This document shows positions 34,102 through 42,584 of a stretch of 64,000 bases of DNA, one piece after another. The notes beneath the pieces were generated by a model. The model did no database searches and was not told the origin of the DNA. It was given only the letters and a program-made list of their open reading frames with translations. This DNA is from Pantoea agglomerans (lineage in GTDB: Bacteria > Pseudomonadota > Gammaproteobacteria > Enterobacterales > Enterobacteriaceae): positions 1,488,001 through 1,552,000 of the forward strand of contig NZ_CP083809.1 of NCBI RefSeq assembly GCF_020149765.1, given 5' to 3'. A program made the position numbers and the translations under genes. Position 1 is the first letter of the stretch. Every line of letters begins with the position of its first letter.

Positions 34102-35688
34102 ATGAGTAAAAATGATAATAACGCGCTGACGCGCATGCTGACCGAAGGCACGCTGTCACGCCGCGGCCTGATGAAAATGCTCTCCGCCGGGGCGGTGATG
34201 AGCAGCGGCATTATCGGTTTTCCGCAGCTGGGCTTCGCCGCGGAAACGCCGGTAAAAGGCGGCAAAATCCGCGCCGCGATGTCTAACGCCTCCGCCACCG
34301 ATACCCTTGACCCCGCCAAAGCCAACAACAGCGGCGATTACACCCGTCAGTACATGTTCTACAACGGCCTGACCGAGCTGGATAAGGATCTGAAAGCGCT
34401 GCCCGCGCTGGCCGCCTCCCTTGACTCCAGCGACGGCGTCACCTGGCAGATTAAGCTGCGCAGCGGCGTCACCTTCCACGACGGCAAGCCGCTGACCGCG
34501 AAAGATGTGGTCTATTCGCTCAGCCGCCATAAAGACGCGGCGGTCGCCTCAAACGCCTTTAAAATTGCCGAGCAGTTTAAAACCCTTAGCGCCGTCAATG
34601 ATAACGAAGTACAGCTGGTGCTGAGCCAGGCAAACTTCGATCTGCCCTATATCCTCGCCGCGCCGCCGTTTTTGATCGTGCAGGACGGCACCAAAGCGTT
34701 CAACAAAGGCATCGGCACCGGGCCTTACGTCTGCAAGGAGTTTACCCCGGGCGTGCGCACGGTGGGCAGCAAAAATCCCAACTACTTTAAGCCGGGCCTG
34801 CCGCACCTCGACGAGGTAGAACTGCTGGGCGTCACCGACCAGGCGGCGCGCGTCAACGCGCTGATGTCGGGCGATCTGCATATCGTCTCGACCCTGAGCG
34901 CCAGCGACTGCAAGCGCATCAAGGCGACCAGCGATTTCGGGGTGCTGGAGAGCAAATCGGGCATGTATACCAACCTGATTGTGCGCACCGATATCAAGCC
35001 CGGCAGCAACGAAGATTTCGTGCTGGCGATGAAATACCTGCAGCCGCGCGAGATGCTGGTGAAAACCGTGCTGCAGGGCTACGGCGACGTCAGCAACGAT
35101 ACGCCGGTGCCGCCGTGGCATCCGCTCTACAACGCCGAACTGAAGCCACGCCCGCTCGACGTCGAAAAGGCGAAATTTCACATCGAAAAGGCGGGCATGA
35201 AGGGGGCGACGGTGGAGATCGTCACCACGCCCAATATCGAAGGCGCGGTCGAGGGGGGCCAGCTGATCCAGCAGGTGGCGCGCAATGCCGGCATCACTAT
35301 CAAGGTGCGCCGCGTGCCCTATGACGGCTACTGGTCAACGCACTGGACCAAAGATCCGGTGGGCTACGGCTCCATCAACCCGCGCCCGACGCTCGATATG
35401 CTCTTTTCGCAGTTCTACCTTTCCGGCGCGCCCAATAACGAGTCGGGCTGGAAAAACGCCCAGTTCGATCAGCTGGTGGTGGCGGCGCGCGGCGAGCGCG
35501 AGCAGGCGAAGCGCAAGCAGATGTACGGGGATATGCAGAAGCTAATCTACGACCACTGCGGCACCATTATCCCGACCTTTATCAGCTCCACCGACGGCTA
35601 CAGCAAAAAGGTGAAGGGCGTTGAAGCCTGGCCCTCCGGCATGATGATGGGCTACCGCTTCCACGAATTTGCCTGGCTGTCCGCTTAA
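34102..35688 (+). CDS. Peptide/opine-type ABC transporter binding protein with Tat signal
   Basis: The 528-residue SBP_bac_5 family protein (DppA/OppA-like) has a twin-arginine signal in place of a plain Sec one: LSRRGLMKML at residues 18-27, then a hydrophobic stretch and FAAETP. The mature part has TDTLDPAKANNSGDYTRQY and SGVTFHDGKPLTAKDVVYSL, both family signatures. It binds peptides, opines or similar amine-containing molecules in the periplasm. It is followed by two permeases and a fused ATPase. Tat export means the protein folds before export. Confidence 0.87.
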   Translation: MSKNDNNALTRMLTEGTLSRRGLMKMLSAGAVMSSGIIGFPQLGFAAETPVKGGKIRAAMSNASATDTLDPAKANNSGDYTRQYMFYNGLTELDKDLKALPALAASLDSSDGVTWQIKLRSGVTFHDGKPLTAKDVVYSLSRHKDAAVASNAFKIAEQFKTLSAVNDNEVQLVLSQANFDLPYILAAPPFLIVQDGTKAFNKGIGTGPYVCKEFTPGVRTVGSKNPNYFKPGLPHLDEVELLGVTDQAARVNALMSGDLHIVSTLSASDCKRIKATSDFGVLESKSGMYTNLIVRTDIKPGSNEDFVLAMKYLQPREMLVKTVLQGYGDVSNDTPVPPWHPLYNAELKPRPLDVEKAKFHIEKAGMKGATVEIVTTPNIEGAVEGGQLIQQVARNAGITIKVRRVPYDGYWSTHWTKDPVGYGSINPRPTLDMLFSQFYLSGAPNNESGWKNAQFDQLVVAARGEREQAKRKQMYGDMQKLIYDHCGTIIPTFISSTDGYSKKVKGVEAWPSGMMMGYRFHEFAWLSA

Positions 35689-35712
35689 CCCTTTCGACGC
35701 TGGAGATCGCCG

Positions 35713-36669
35713 ATGAACCGATACATGATGTTCCTGATCGCCCGACGCACCGGCGCCGGCATCCTGACCTTGCTTATCGTCTCGGCGGTGGTGTTCTTTA
35801 TCACCAGCCTGCTGCCGGGCGACGCGGCGCAGATGATCCTGGGGCAAAACGCCACGCCGGAGACGGTGGCGGCGCTGCGCGCACAGCTCGGGCTGGATCA
35901 GCCGCTGCTGCTGCGCTACTTCAGCTGGCTGGGCGGCATGCTGCAGGGCGACTTCGGCACCTCGTTCGCCAGCCACCTGCCGGTGATGCAGCTGATGGCG
36001 CAGCGCATTCCCGCCACCTTTGAGCTGGCGGCGATCACCACGCTAATCTGCGTGCCGCTGGCGCTGCTGACTGGCATTACGGCGGCCATGACGCGCGGTT
36101 CGCTGCTGGATCGCCTGCTGGTGGTTACCACCATGGCGACGGTGGCGGTGCCGGAGTTCCTGGTGGCGACGGTGGCGGTGCTGATCTTTGCCGTGAAGCT
36201 GCACTGGGTGTCGGCCATGTCCTTCGGCTCGCCAAATATGGATCTGGTCAGCTATCTGAAGGCCTACGCGCTGCCGGTGCTGACGCTCTGCTGCGTGCTG
36301 GTGGCGCAGATGGCGCGTATGTCGCGCGCCGCCATTATTGACCAGCTCGATAGCCCCTACCTGGAGATGGCGCTGCTGAAGGGGGTCTCACCGCTGCGCG
36401 CCGTGCTGCGCCACGCTCTGCCTAACGCGGTCGGCCCGATTGCCAACGCCATCTCGCTCAGCCTCGCCTACCTGTTCGGCGGCGTGATCATTATCGAAAC
36501 CATCTTTAGCTACCCCGGCCTCGCCAGCCAGCTGGTGGATGCGGTCAGCAACCGCGATCTGCCGGTGGTGCAGTTCTGCGTGATGCTGTTTGCGGGCTGC
36601 TATCTGGTGCTGCTGCTGCTGGCCGACGTGCTGACTATCGCCTTCAACCCGAAATGGAGAAGCGCATGA
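35713..36669 (+). CDS. DppB-like ABC transporter permease
   Basis: The 318-residue permease with about six helices is of the DppB/OppB type. It has the N-terminal amphipathic start RRTGAGILTLLIVSAVVFF, then LGLDQPLLLRYFSWL as the usual periplasmic loop. The coupling loop EMALLKGVSPLRAVLRHALPNA faces the ATPase. Its stop overlaps the next permease start as ATGA, so the two are translated together and form a heterodimer. Confidence 0.88.
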   Translation: MNRYMMFLIARRTGAGILTLLIVSAVVFFITSLLPGDAAQMILGQNATPETVAALRAQLGLDQPLLLRYFSWLGGMLQGDFGTSFASHLPVMQLMAQRIPATFELAAITTLICVPLALLTGITAAMTRGSLLDRLLVVTTMATVAVPEFLVATVAVLIFAVKLHWVSAMSFGSPNMDLVSYLKAYALPVLTLCCVLVAQMARMSRAAIIDQLDSPYLEMALLKGVSPLRAVLRHALPNAVGPIANAISLSLAYLFGGVIIIETIFSYPGLASQLVDAVSNRDLPVVQFCVMLFAGCYLVLLLLADVLTIAFNPKWRSA

Positions 36670-37514
36670 ATACCTTACTTCCGGTTCGTTTCTTTCAGTC
36701 GCTCTCTGTCTCAGGACGGCTGGGGTTGACGCTGTCGATTTTCTGGCTGCTGATGGCTATTTTTGGCAGCCAGCTGGCGCCGCACAACGTCGAAGATATC
36801 GGCGGCGGCCCGCTGTTCGGCGGATTTACCGCCGACAACTGGCTCGGCACCGACGCGCTGGGGCGCGATATCCTTAGCCGCATTCTCTACGGCGCGAAGT
36901 TCTCTATCGGCCTGGCGCTGGGCGCAGCGATCGGGGCCAGCCTGGTCGGCACGCTGCTGGCGCTGCTGGCGGCGGTGACCGGCCGCTGGCTGGAGGAGCT
37001 GCTGGGCCGCATCAACGACGCCATGCTGGTGCTGCCGGGCAAGGTGCTGTCGCTGATGATCGTGGCGGTGTTTGGCTCCTCGCTGCCGATGCTGCTGGTG
37101 ACGGCGATCTTTACCTTCTGGCCGGGGGCGTTCCGCATCGCGTTTGCGATGGCGGGCAGCCTGCGCAATATGGATTACGTGCGCGCCTCGCGGCTGCGCG
37201 GCGAAAGCCGCTGGTATATCGCTATTCACGACATCCTGCCCAATATGGTTCATCCGATGCTGGCGGACTTCGGCCTGCGCTTCGTCTATATCGTGCTGCT
37301 GCTGAGCGGCCTGAGCTTTCTCGGCCTCGGCGTGCAGCCGCCCTATGCCGACTGGGGTACGCTGGTGCGCGAAAATATGCAGGGGCTGTTTGACGGCTCG
37401 CCAGCGGTGCTGATGCCGGCGCTGGCCATCGCCAGCCTGACTATCGGCGCCAACCTGTTTATCGACAGCCTGCAACAGATGCGCCCGCTGATGCTGGCGA
37501 AGGAGGGCGTATGA
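36666..37514 (+). CDS. DppC-like ABC transporter permease
   Basis: The 282-residue permease is of the DppC/OppC type. It has the family motif DNWLGTDALGRDILSRILYGAK near residue 57 and the coupling loop VRASRLRGESRWYIAIHDILPN. The ATG at 36666 shares ATGA with the stop of the preceding gene and follows GGAGAAG. A start four codons earlier, inside that gene, is less likely. It ends with an ATGA-type overlap into the ATPase gene. Confidence 0.88.
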   Translation: MNTLLPVRFFQSLSVSGRLGLTLSIFWLLMAIFGSQLAPHNVEDIGGGPLFGGFTADNWLGTDALGRDILSRILYGAKFSIGLALGAAIGASLVGTLLALLAAVTGRWLEELLGRINDAMLVLPGKVLSLMIVAVFGSSLPMLLVTAIFTFWPGAFRIAFAMAGSLRNMDYVRASRLRGESRWYIAIHDILPNMVHPMLADFGLRFVYIVLLLSGLSFLGLGVQPPYADWGTLVRENMQGLFDGSPAVLMPALAIASLTIGANLFIDSLQQMRPLMLAKEGV

Positions 37515-39175
37515 ACGTTATGCCGCATACCGCAATGCCGGTGATTTCGGTGGAAAATCTGCGCGTCACGGCGCAAAGCGACAAGGGCGACGCCGTCGAT
37601 CTGGTGTCAGATATCCGCTTTACCGTGCAGAAAGGGGAAGTGCTCGCCCTGATTGGCGAGTCGGGCTCGGGAAAAACCACCATTGCGATGGCGCTGATGG
37701 GCTATGCGCGCCACGGCTGCCGCATCGCCGAGGGTAATATTCACGTGGCGGGCGTTGACGTCAACAGCCTCAGCTCGCAGCAGCTGCGCGAATTTCGCGG
37801 TAACAAAGTCGCCTATATCGCCCAGAGCGCGGCGGCGTCGTTCAACCCCGGCATGAAAATTATCGATCAGGTGATCGAGCCGGTGGTGATCCACGGCATC
37901 ATGACGCGCAAGGCGGCGAAAGCCAAGGCGGTGGCGCTGTTCCGCGAGCTGGCGCTGCCCAGTCCCGACACCATTGGCGACCGCTGGCCGCATCAGGTCT
38001 CTGGCGGGCAGCTGCAGCGTCTGATGACCGCGATGGCGCTGATTGGCGATCCCGACGTGGTGATCCTCGACGAGCCAACCACCGCGCTCGACGTCACCAC
38101 CCAGGTGGAAGTGCTGAAGGCCTTTCGTCGCGTCGTGGCGCAGCGCGGCGTCACCGCCATCTACGTCAGTCACGATCTGGCGGTGGTGGCGCAGATGGCG
38201 GACCGCATTCTGGTGCTGCTGCGCGGTCAGATCGCCGAGTACGGCACTACCGAACGGCTGATTGGCGCGCCGCAGGCGGACTACACCCGCCTGCTGATGG
38301 ACGCGGCGCGGCAGCAGGAGCGTCCCAGCCCGTGGCGCGGGGAGAGCGGCGAGCGGCAGCCGCTGCTGGAGGTGCGCGACCTCAGCGCCGGCTACGGCCC
38401 GCGCGGCCGTGACGGCCAGCCGAAGATCCCCATTCTGCAGGATATCAACCTCAGGCTGTGGAAAGGGCAGGCGATCGGCATTATCGGCGAGTCGGGATCG
38501 GGTAAAACAACCCTGGCGCACGCCATCGCCGGGCTTAACGCCCCCAGCCACGGCCATATGCTGTTTAACGGCCACTATATCGCGGGGGATATGCACAAGC
38601 GGCCTGACAACGAGCTGCGCCGCATTCAGTATGTGTTTCAGATGGCGGACACCGCGCTTAATCCGGCGCACAGCGTTGAGCGCATCCTGTCGCGGCCGCT
38701 GGCGCTGTTCCACGGCCTGCGCGGCCAGGCGCTGACCCAGCGGCTGCACCAGCTGCTCGATCTGGTGAAGCTGCCGCGCAGCGTGCTGTGGCGGCGCCCC
38801 TGGGCGCTCTCGGGCGGGCAGAAGCAGCGCGTCAACCTGGCGCGCGCGCTGGCGGCAGAGCCCGATCTGATCCTGTGCGATGAAGTGACCTCGGCGCTCG
38901 ACACGGTGGTTGCCGCGGCGGTGCTCGATCTTATCAGCGAGCTGCGGCGCGAGCTGGGGCTGTCGGTGCTGTTTATCAGCCACGATATGCACGCGGTGCG
39001 GGCGGTGTGCGACAACATCGTGGTGATGAAGTCGGGGCGCATCGTCACCCAGCTGGCGCGTGAAGATTACGACAAGCCGACCAGCGAACTCTATTTCGAG
39101 CGCCTGAAGCGCGCGGTGCCGGAGCTGCGGCAGGGGTGGCTGGATGAGCACGAAGAGATTTTAAAGGCGGAATAG
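37511..39175 (+). CDS. Fused dipeptide-type ABC ATPase (DppD-DppF)
   Basis: The 554-residue protein has two complete ATPase domains in one chain. Domain 1 has Walker [10 protein letters not shown] near residue 54, signature VSGGQLQRLMTAMAL and Walker B VVILDEPTTALD. Domain 2 has Walker [10 protein letters not shown] near residue 330, signature LSGGQKQRVNLARAL and Walker B LILCDEVTSALD. Both look active. E. coli DppD and DppF are separate proteins, so this is the fused arrangement found in some opine and glutathione-type importers. It completes the transporter. Confidence 0.88.
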   Translation: MNVMPHTAMPVISVENLRVTAQSDKGDAVDLVSDIRFTVQKGEVLALIGESGSGKTTIAMALMGYARHGCRIAEGNIHVAGVDVNSLSSQQLREFRGNKVAYIAQSAAASFNPGMKIIDQVIEPVVIHGIMTRKAAKAKAVALFRELALPSPDTIGDRWPHQVSGGQLQRLMTAMALIGDPDVVILDEPTTALDVTTQVEVLKAFRRVVAQRGVTAIYVSHDLAVVAQMADRILVLLRGQIAEYGTTERLIGAPQADYTRLLMDAARQQERPSPWRGESGERQPLLEVRDLSAGYGPRGRDGQPKIPILQDINLRLWKGQAIGIIGESGSGKTTLAHAIAGLNAPSHGHMLFNGHYIAGDMHKRPDNELRRIQYVFQMADTALNPAHSVERILSRPLALFHGLRGQALTQRLHQLLDLVKLPRSVLWRRPWALSGGQKQRVNLARALAAEPDLILCDEVTSALDTVVAAAVLDLISELRRELGLSVLFISHDMHAVRAVCDNIVVMKSGRIVTQLAREDYDKPTSELYFERLKRAVPELRQGWLDEHEEILKAE

Positions 39176-39291
39176 GGCTATCTTGCTTGCCATACTGTCC
39201 CCAGGCAGTGCGCTGGCCGTGAACAATCTGGCTGCGCAGATAACGCTCTGAAAGGTTGGCTTTTCACTGCAAAAAAAGAGGTATCAACGCT

Positions 39292-40623
39292 ATGCCCGCT
39301 CCACTCCGCTATGTACAGGACAGCGCCGATTTTCCCGACGCCGTCGATGTGGTGATTATTGGCGCCGGTATTGCTGGCGCCGCTGCCGCCTGGGAGCTGA
39401 CCAAAAAAGGACTGAAGGTGGCGCTGCTGGAGAAGGGACTGGTCGGCGCTGAACAGTCGAGCCGCAACTGGGGCTGGTGCCGCCAGCAGAACCGCGACGA
39501 GCGCGAGCTGCCGCTGATCATCCACGCGCTGCAGCGCTGGGGCGAACTGGGTGAGGAGACCGGCGAAGAGCTGGGCTTCCGCCGCAGCGGACTGATCTAC
39601 GCGACGCGCAGCGAGGCGGATATCGCCGCGTGGGAGCGCTGGAACCGCATGGCGAAGCATTATGGGGTGCAGAGCGAGATCCTGACGGCGCATCGGGCGA
39701 AGGCGATGACGCCCGGCAGCACCACGCGCTGGCTCGGGGGCGTTTCGTCGCCTGACGACGGCCATGCCGAGCCGCGGCTGGCCGCGCCGGGTCTGGCGAT
39801 CGCCGCCCAGCGCCTTGGCGCGCGGCTGTTTCAGCAGTGCGCGGTGCGCGGACTGGATATTGCCGCCGGTCGCGTCAGCGGCGTCTGGACTGAGCGCGGC
39901 TTAATCAAAACCAGCCGGGTGATCTGCGCGGCGGGGGCGTGGACCTCGATGTTCTGCCGCCGCCACGGCATCGATCTGCCGATCGGCAACGTTATCGGCA
40001 CCGCGTTTCGCACCCGGCCCATTGCGCAGGCGATTGCGGTGCCGCTCTATACCCCAGGCTTTGCCTGCCGCCCGCAGCTCGACGGCAGCTATACCGTCTC
40101 CGTCTCCGGACGCGGCCGACTGGAGCCGGGCGCGCAGGGCATCCGCTACGCGCGTCAGTTTTATCCCACCTTCAAAAGCCGCCGTAAAAATCTGCGCCTG
40201 AACCTCGGCATGAAACCTTTTTTCCACGGCCCGGAAGCGCTCGGCGGCTGGGCCTTTGACCGTGAATCGCCTTTTGAGCGCGCGCGCATTCTCGATCCCG
40301 CTGCCGACGCGGCGACCGTGCAGGCCGGGCTGGATGCGATGCGCAACGAATACCCGGCGCTGGCGGGCCTTAAGCTGGCGCAGGCCTGGGGCGGCATGAT
40401 CGACAGCACCCCCGATGCGATCCCGGTTATCTCCACCGTGGCGCAGCTGCCGGGCCTGGTGCTGTCGGCAGGCTACAGCGCGCACGGCTTCGGCATCGGG
40501 CCGGGCGCGGGGCGGCTGGCGGCCGATCTCGCCGCCGACGACGCGCCGATCGTCGACCCGACACCTTATCGCTATAGCCGTCTGGTTGACGGCAGCGCAC
40601 TTGAAACGCCTGGCATGATGTAA
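39292..40623 (+). CDS. Second FAD-dependent amino-acid oxidase/dehydrogenase (DAO family)
   Basis: The 443-residue flavoprotein has the dinucleotide motif DVVIIGAGIAGAAAAWELTK at about residue 17, then SSRNWGWCRQQNRDERELP, a flavin-contact segment seen in opine/sarcosine-type oxidases. AQAWGGMIDSTPDAIPVIS and SAGYSAHGFGIGPGAGRL lie near the C-terminus. It probably removes an N-substituent or amino group oxidatively. Opine oxidase-like use would match the opine-type importer, but that is inference. The ATG at 39292 follows AAGAGG; a frame 12 codons longer is rejected. Confidence 0.83.
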   Translation: MPAPLRYVQDSADFPDAVDVVIIGAGIAGAAAAWELTKKGLKVALLEKGLVGAEQSSRNWGWCRQQNRDERELPLIIHALQRWGELGEETGEELGFRRSGLIYATRSEADIAAWERWNRMAKHYGVQSEILTAHRAKAMTPGSTTRWLGGVSSPDDGHAEPRLAAPGLAIAAQRLGARLFQQCAVRGLDIAAGRVSGVWTERGLIKTSRVICAAGAWTSMFCRRHGIDLPIGNVIGTAFRTRPIAQAIAVPLYTPGFACRPQLDGSYTVSVSGRGRLEPGAQGIRYARQFYPTFKSRRKNLRLNLGMKPFFHGPEALGGWAFDRESPFERARILDPAADAATVQAGLDAMRNEYPALAGLKLAQAWGGMIDSTPDAIPVISTVAQLPGLVLSAGYSAHGFGIGPGAGRLAADLAADDAPIVDPTPYRYSRLVDGSALETPGMM

Positions 40624-40633
40624 GGAGCAACGC

Positions 40634-41482
40634 ATGACCCCCATTTTTCGCGCCATGAAGGCGCACGATATTGAATCCTGCTACGCCATGACGCAGCAGC
40701 TGAACTGGCCGCACCGCCGCGAAGACTGGCAGCAGGCGCTGGCGCTGGGCGAAGGCGTGGTGATTGAGGAGCAGGGCAAACTGCTCGGCAGCGCTGTTCT
40801 CTGGCGCTGGGGCGAACGCGCCGCCACCATCGGGCTGGTGATTGTCAATAACCAGCAGCAGGGGCGCGGCCTGGGCAAACAGCTGATGCTGACCCTGCTG
40901 GAGAAAGTGCCTGACTATAACGTGCGGCTGCACGCCACCGAGATGGGCAAGGGGCTGTATGAAAAGCTCGGCTTTGTCACCACCGGCGAGATTTTGCAGC
41001 ACCAGACGCGGGCGCTGGCGGCGGTGCCGCCGGTAGTGATGCCGGCGGGCGTAACGCTGCGCCGGGCGCAGGCGCAGGATGTGGCGACCCTGACCGCGCT
41101 CGACCAGCAGGCGCACGGCATGCTGCGGTCGCCGCTGATTGCGCACATCGTCAGCGAGCATCAGACCGTGCTGCTGGAGGATACCCGCGGCACGGTTCAC
41201 GGCTTCGCCAGCCTGCGCCGCTTCGGCCACGGCTGGGCGATCGGCCCGGTCATCGCGCAGGATTTCCCGGCCGCACAGGCGCTGGTCGCCTCGCTGATGC
41301 AGGGGCTGCGCGGCGAATTTGTGCGTATCGACACCGACGCCGCGCTGCCGCTGGCCGGCTGGCTCGCCACGCTGGGGCTGGCGCAGGTGGATAACCCGAC
41401 CACCATGGTGCGCGGCACGCCCTGGACGGTGCCAGCGGGCGGCATGCAGGCGTTTGGCCTGATGACGCAGGCGATGGCCTGA
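40634..41482 (+). CDS. Tandem-domain GNAT acetyltransferase
   Basis: The 282-residue protein has two GNAT folds. The first (residues 1-135) has the acetyl-CoA loop in VNNQQQGRGLGKQLM and YEKLGFVTTGEI. The second (about 145-282) is less conserved. AAGGAG stands before the ATG. It is co-transcribed with the oxidase (10-bp gap) and overlaps the dehydrogenase gene by one base. It may acetylate an amine intermediate or the imported substrate. The substrate is not visible in the sequence. Confidence 0.8.
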   Translation: MTPIFRAMKAHDIESCYAMTQQLNWPHRREDWQQALALGEGVVIEEQGKLLGSAVLWRWGERAATIGLVIVNNQQQGRGLGKQLMLTLLEKVPDYNVRLHATEMGKGLYEKLGFVTTGEILQHQTRALAAVPPVVMPAGVTLRRAQAQDVATLTALDQQAHGMLRSPLIAHIVSEHQTVLLEDTRGTVHGFASLRRFGHGWAIGPVIAQDFPAAQALVASLMQGLRGEFVRIDTDAALPLAGWLATLGLAQVDNPTTMVRGTPWTVPAGGMQAFGLMTQAMA

Positions 41483-42408
41483 TGCAGATCCTCTATAAAT
41501 CGGACCCCCAGCGCGGCGCGCTGTGGCAGCAGTGGCTGGCGCAGCACGCGCCCGATGTCCAGCTGCATCTCTGGCCGGAGACCGGCGATCCGCAGGCGAT
41601 TGAGATAGCGATCGTCTGGCAGCCGCCGGAAAAGCTGACAGAGACCTTTCCCAACCTGAAGGCGCTGCTGTCGGTGGGGGCGGGGGCGGATCAGTTCGAT
41701 CTTGCCGCCTTGCCGCCCGATCTGCCGGTGGTGCGCATGATTGAGCCGGGCCTGACGCAGGGCATGGTGGAGTACGTTACCTTTGCGGTGCTCGGCATTC
41801 ATCGTGATATGCCGCGCTACCTGCAACAGCAGCGCGCCGCGCAGTGGCAGGCGCACAGCGTCAGGCCCGCCGCGACGCGCCGCGTCGGCGTAATGGGGCT
41901 GGGCGAGCTGGGGCAGGCGGTGCTGCGCCAGCTGGTCTCGCTCGGCTTTGACTGCGCAGGCTGGAGCCGCACGCCGCGCCAGCTCGACGGCGTGCAGTGC
42001 TTTCACGGCGCAGCGCAGATGGGCGCCTTTCTGGCGCGCAGCGACATTCTGGTCTGTCTGCTGCCGCTGACCGCAGAGACGCGCGGCCTGCTTAACCGCG
42101 ACCTGTTTGCGCAGCTGCCGCCGGGAGCGGCGCTGGTGCAGGCGGGACGCGGCGCGCAGCTTAACTCACAGGATCTGCTGGCGGCGCTTGACGGCGGCCA
42201 GCTCGCGGCAGCGGTGATCGACGTGACCGATCCTGAACCGCTGCCGCCGTCCCATCCTTTCTGGCGTCATCCCGCTATCTGGCTGACGCCGCATATCGCC
42301 AGCCAGACGCAAAACGAAAGCGCCGTCGCCGCGCTGCTGGAAAACCTGCGTCGCTACCAGCGCGGCGAGCCGATGGTCGGCCTTATCGACCGCGCGCGAG
42401 GCTACTGA
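41482..42408 (+). CDS. D-2-hydroxyacid dehydrogenase (GhrA-like)
   Basis: The 308-residue protein of the D-isomer-specific 2-hydroxyacid dehydrogenase family has the NAD(P)-binding loop GVMGLGELGQAVLRQL. Arg/Glu/His catalytic-type segments are QAGRGAQLNSQDLL, VTDPEPLPPSHPFW and TPHIASQT. It is nearest to glyoxylate/hydroxypyruvate reductase A. It could reduce a 2-oxo acid or glyoxylate released by the oxidases. It overlaps the acetyltransferase stop (TGATG). A gap of 176 bp follows before the aminotransferase gene. Confidence 0.86.
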   Translation: MQILYKSDPQRGALWQQWLAQHAPDVQLHLWPETGDPQAIEIAIVWQPPEKLTETFPNLKALLSVGAGADQFDLAALPPDLPVVRMIEPGLTQGMVEYVTFAVLGIHRDMPRYLQQQRAAQWQAHSVRPAATRRVGVMGLGELGQAVLRQLVSLGFDCAGWSRTPRQLDGVQCFHGAAQMGAFLARSDILVCLLPLTAETRGLLNRDLFAQLPPGAALVQAGRGAQLNSQDLLAALDGGQLAAAVIDVTDPEPLPPSHPFWRHPAIWLTPHIASQTQNESAVAALLENLRRYQRGEPMVGLIDRARGY

Positions 42409-42584
42409 TGCGCCTCGGCTTGCGGGCCTCTGGGGCGTGGCGTGCGCTGCGTTAAGAAATTTCCCTGCTGAAAGGGCACTGATTTTAACAGGATATGCCG
42501 CCGCACACCCTACAACGGCAGCATGCGAAACCCGCCGGTTGCGATACTTGAGCCAACCGAACGTTACGTGGATGAGGTATAAAA

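Noticed and set aside
39269..39292. Possible sigma54 motif TGGCTTTTCACTGC before the second FAD oxidase
   Set aside because: The GG to GC spacing is 9 bases and not 10, so RpoN would not recognise it.
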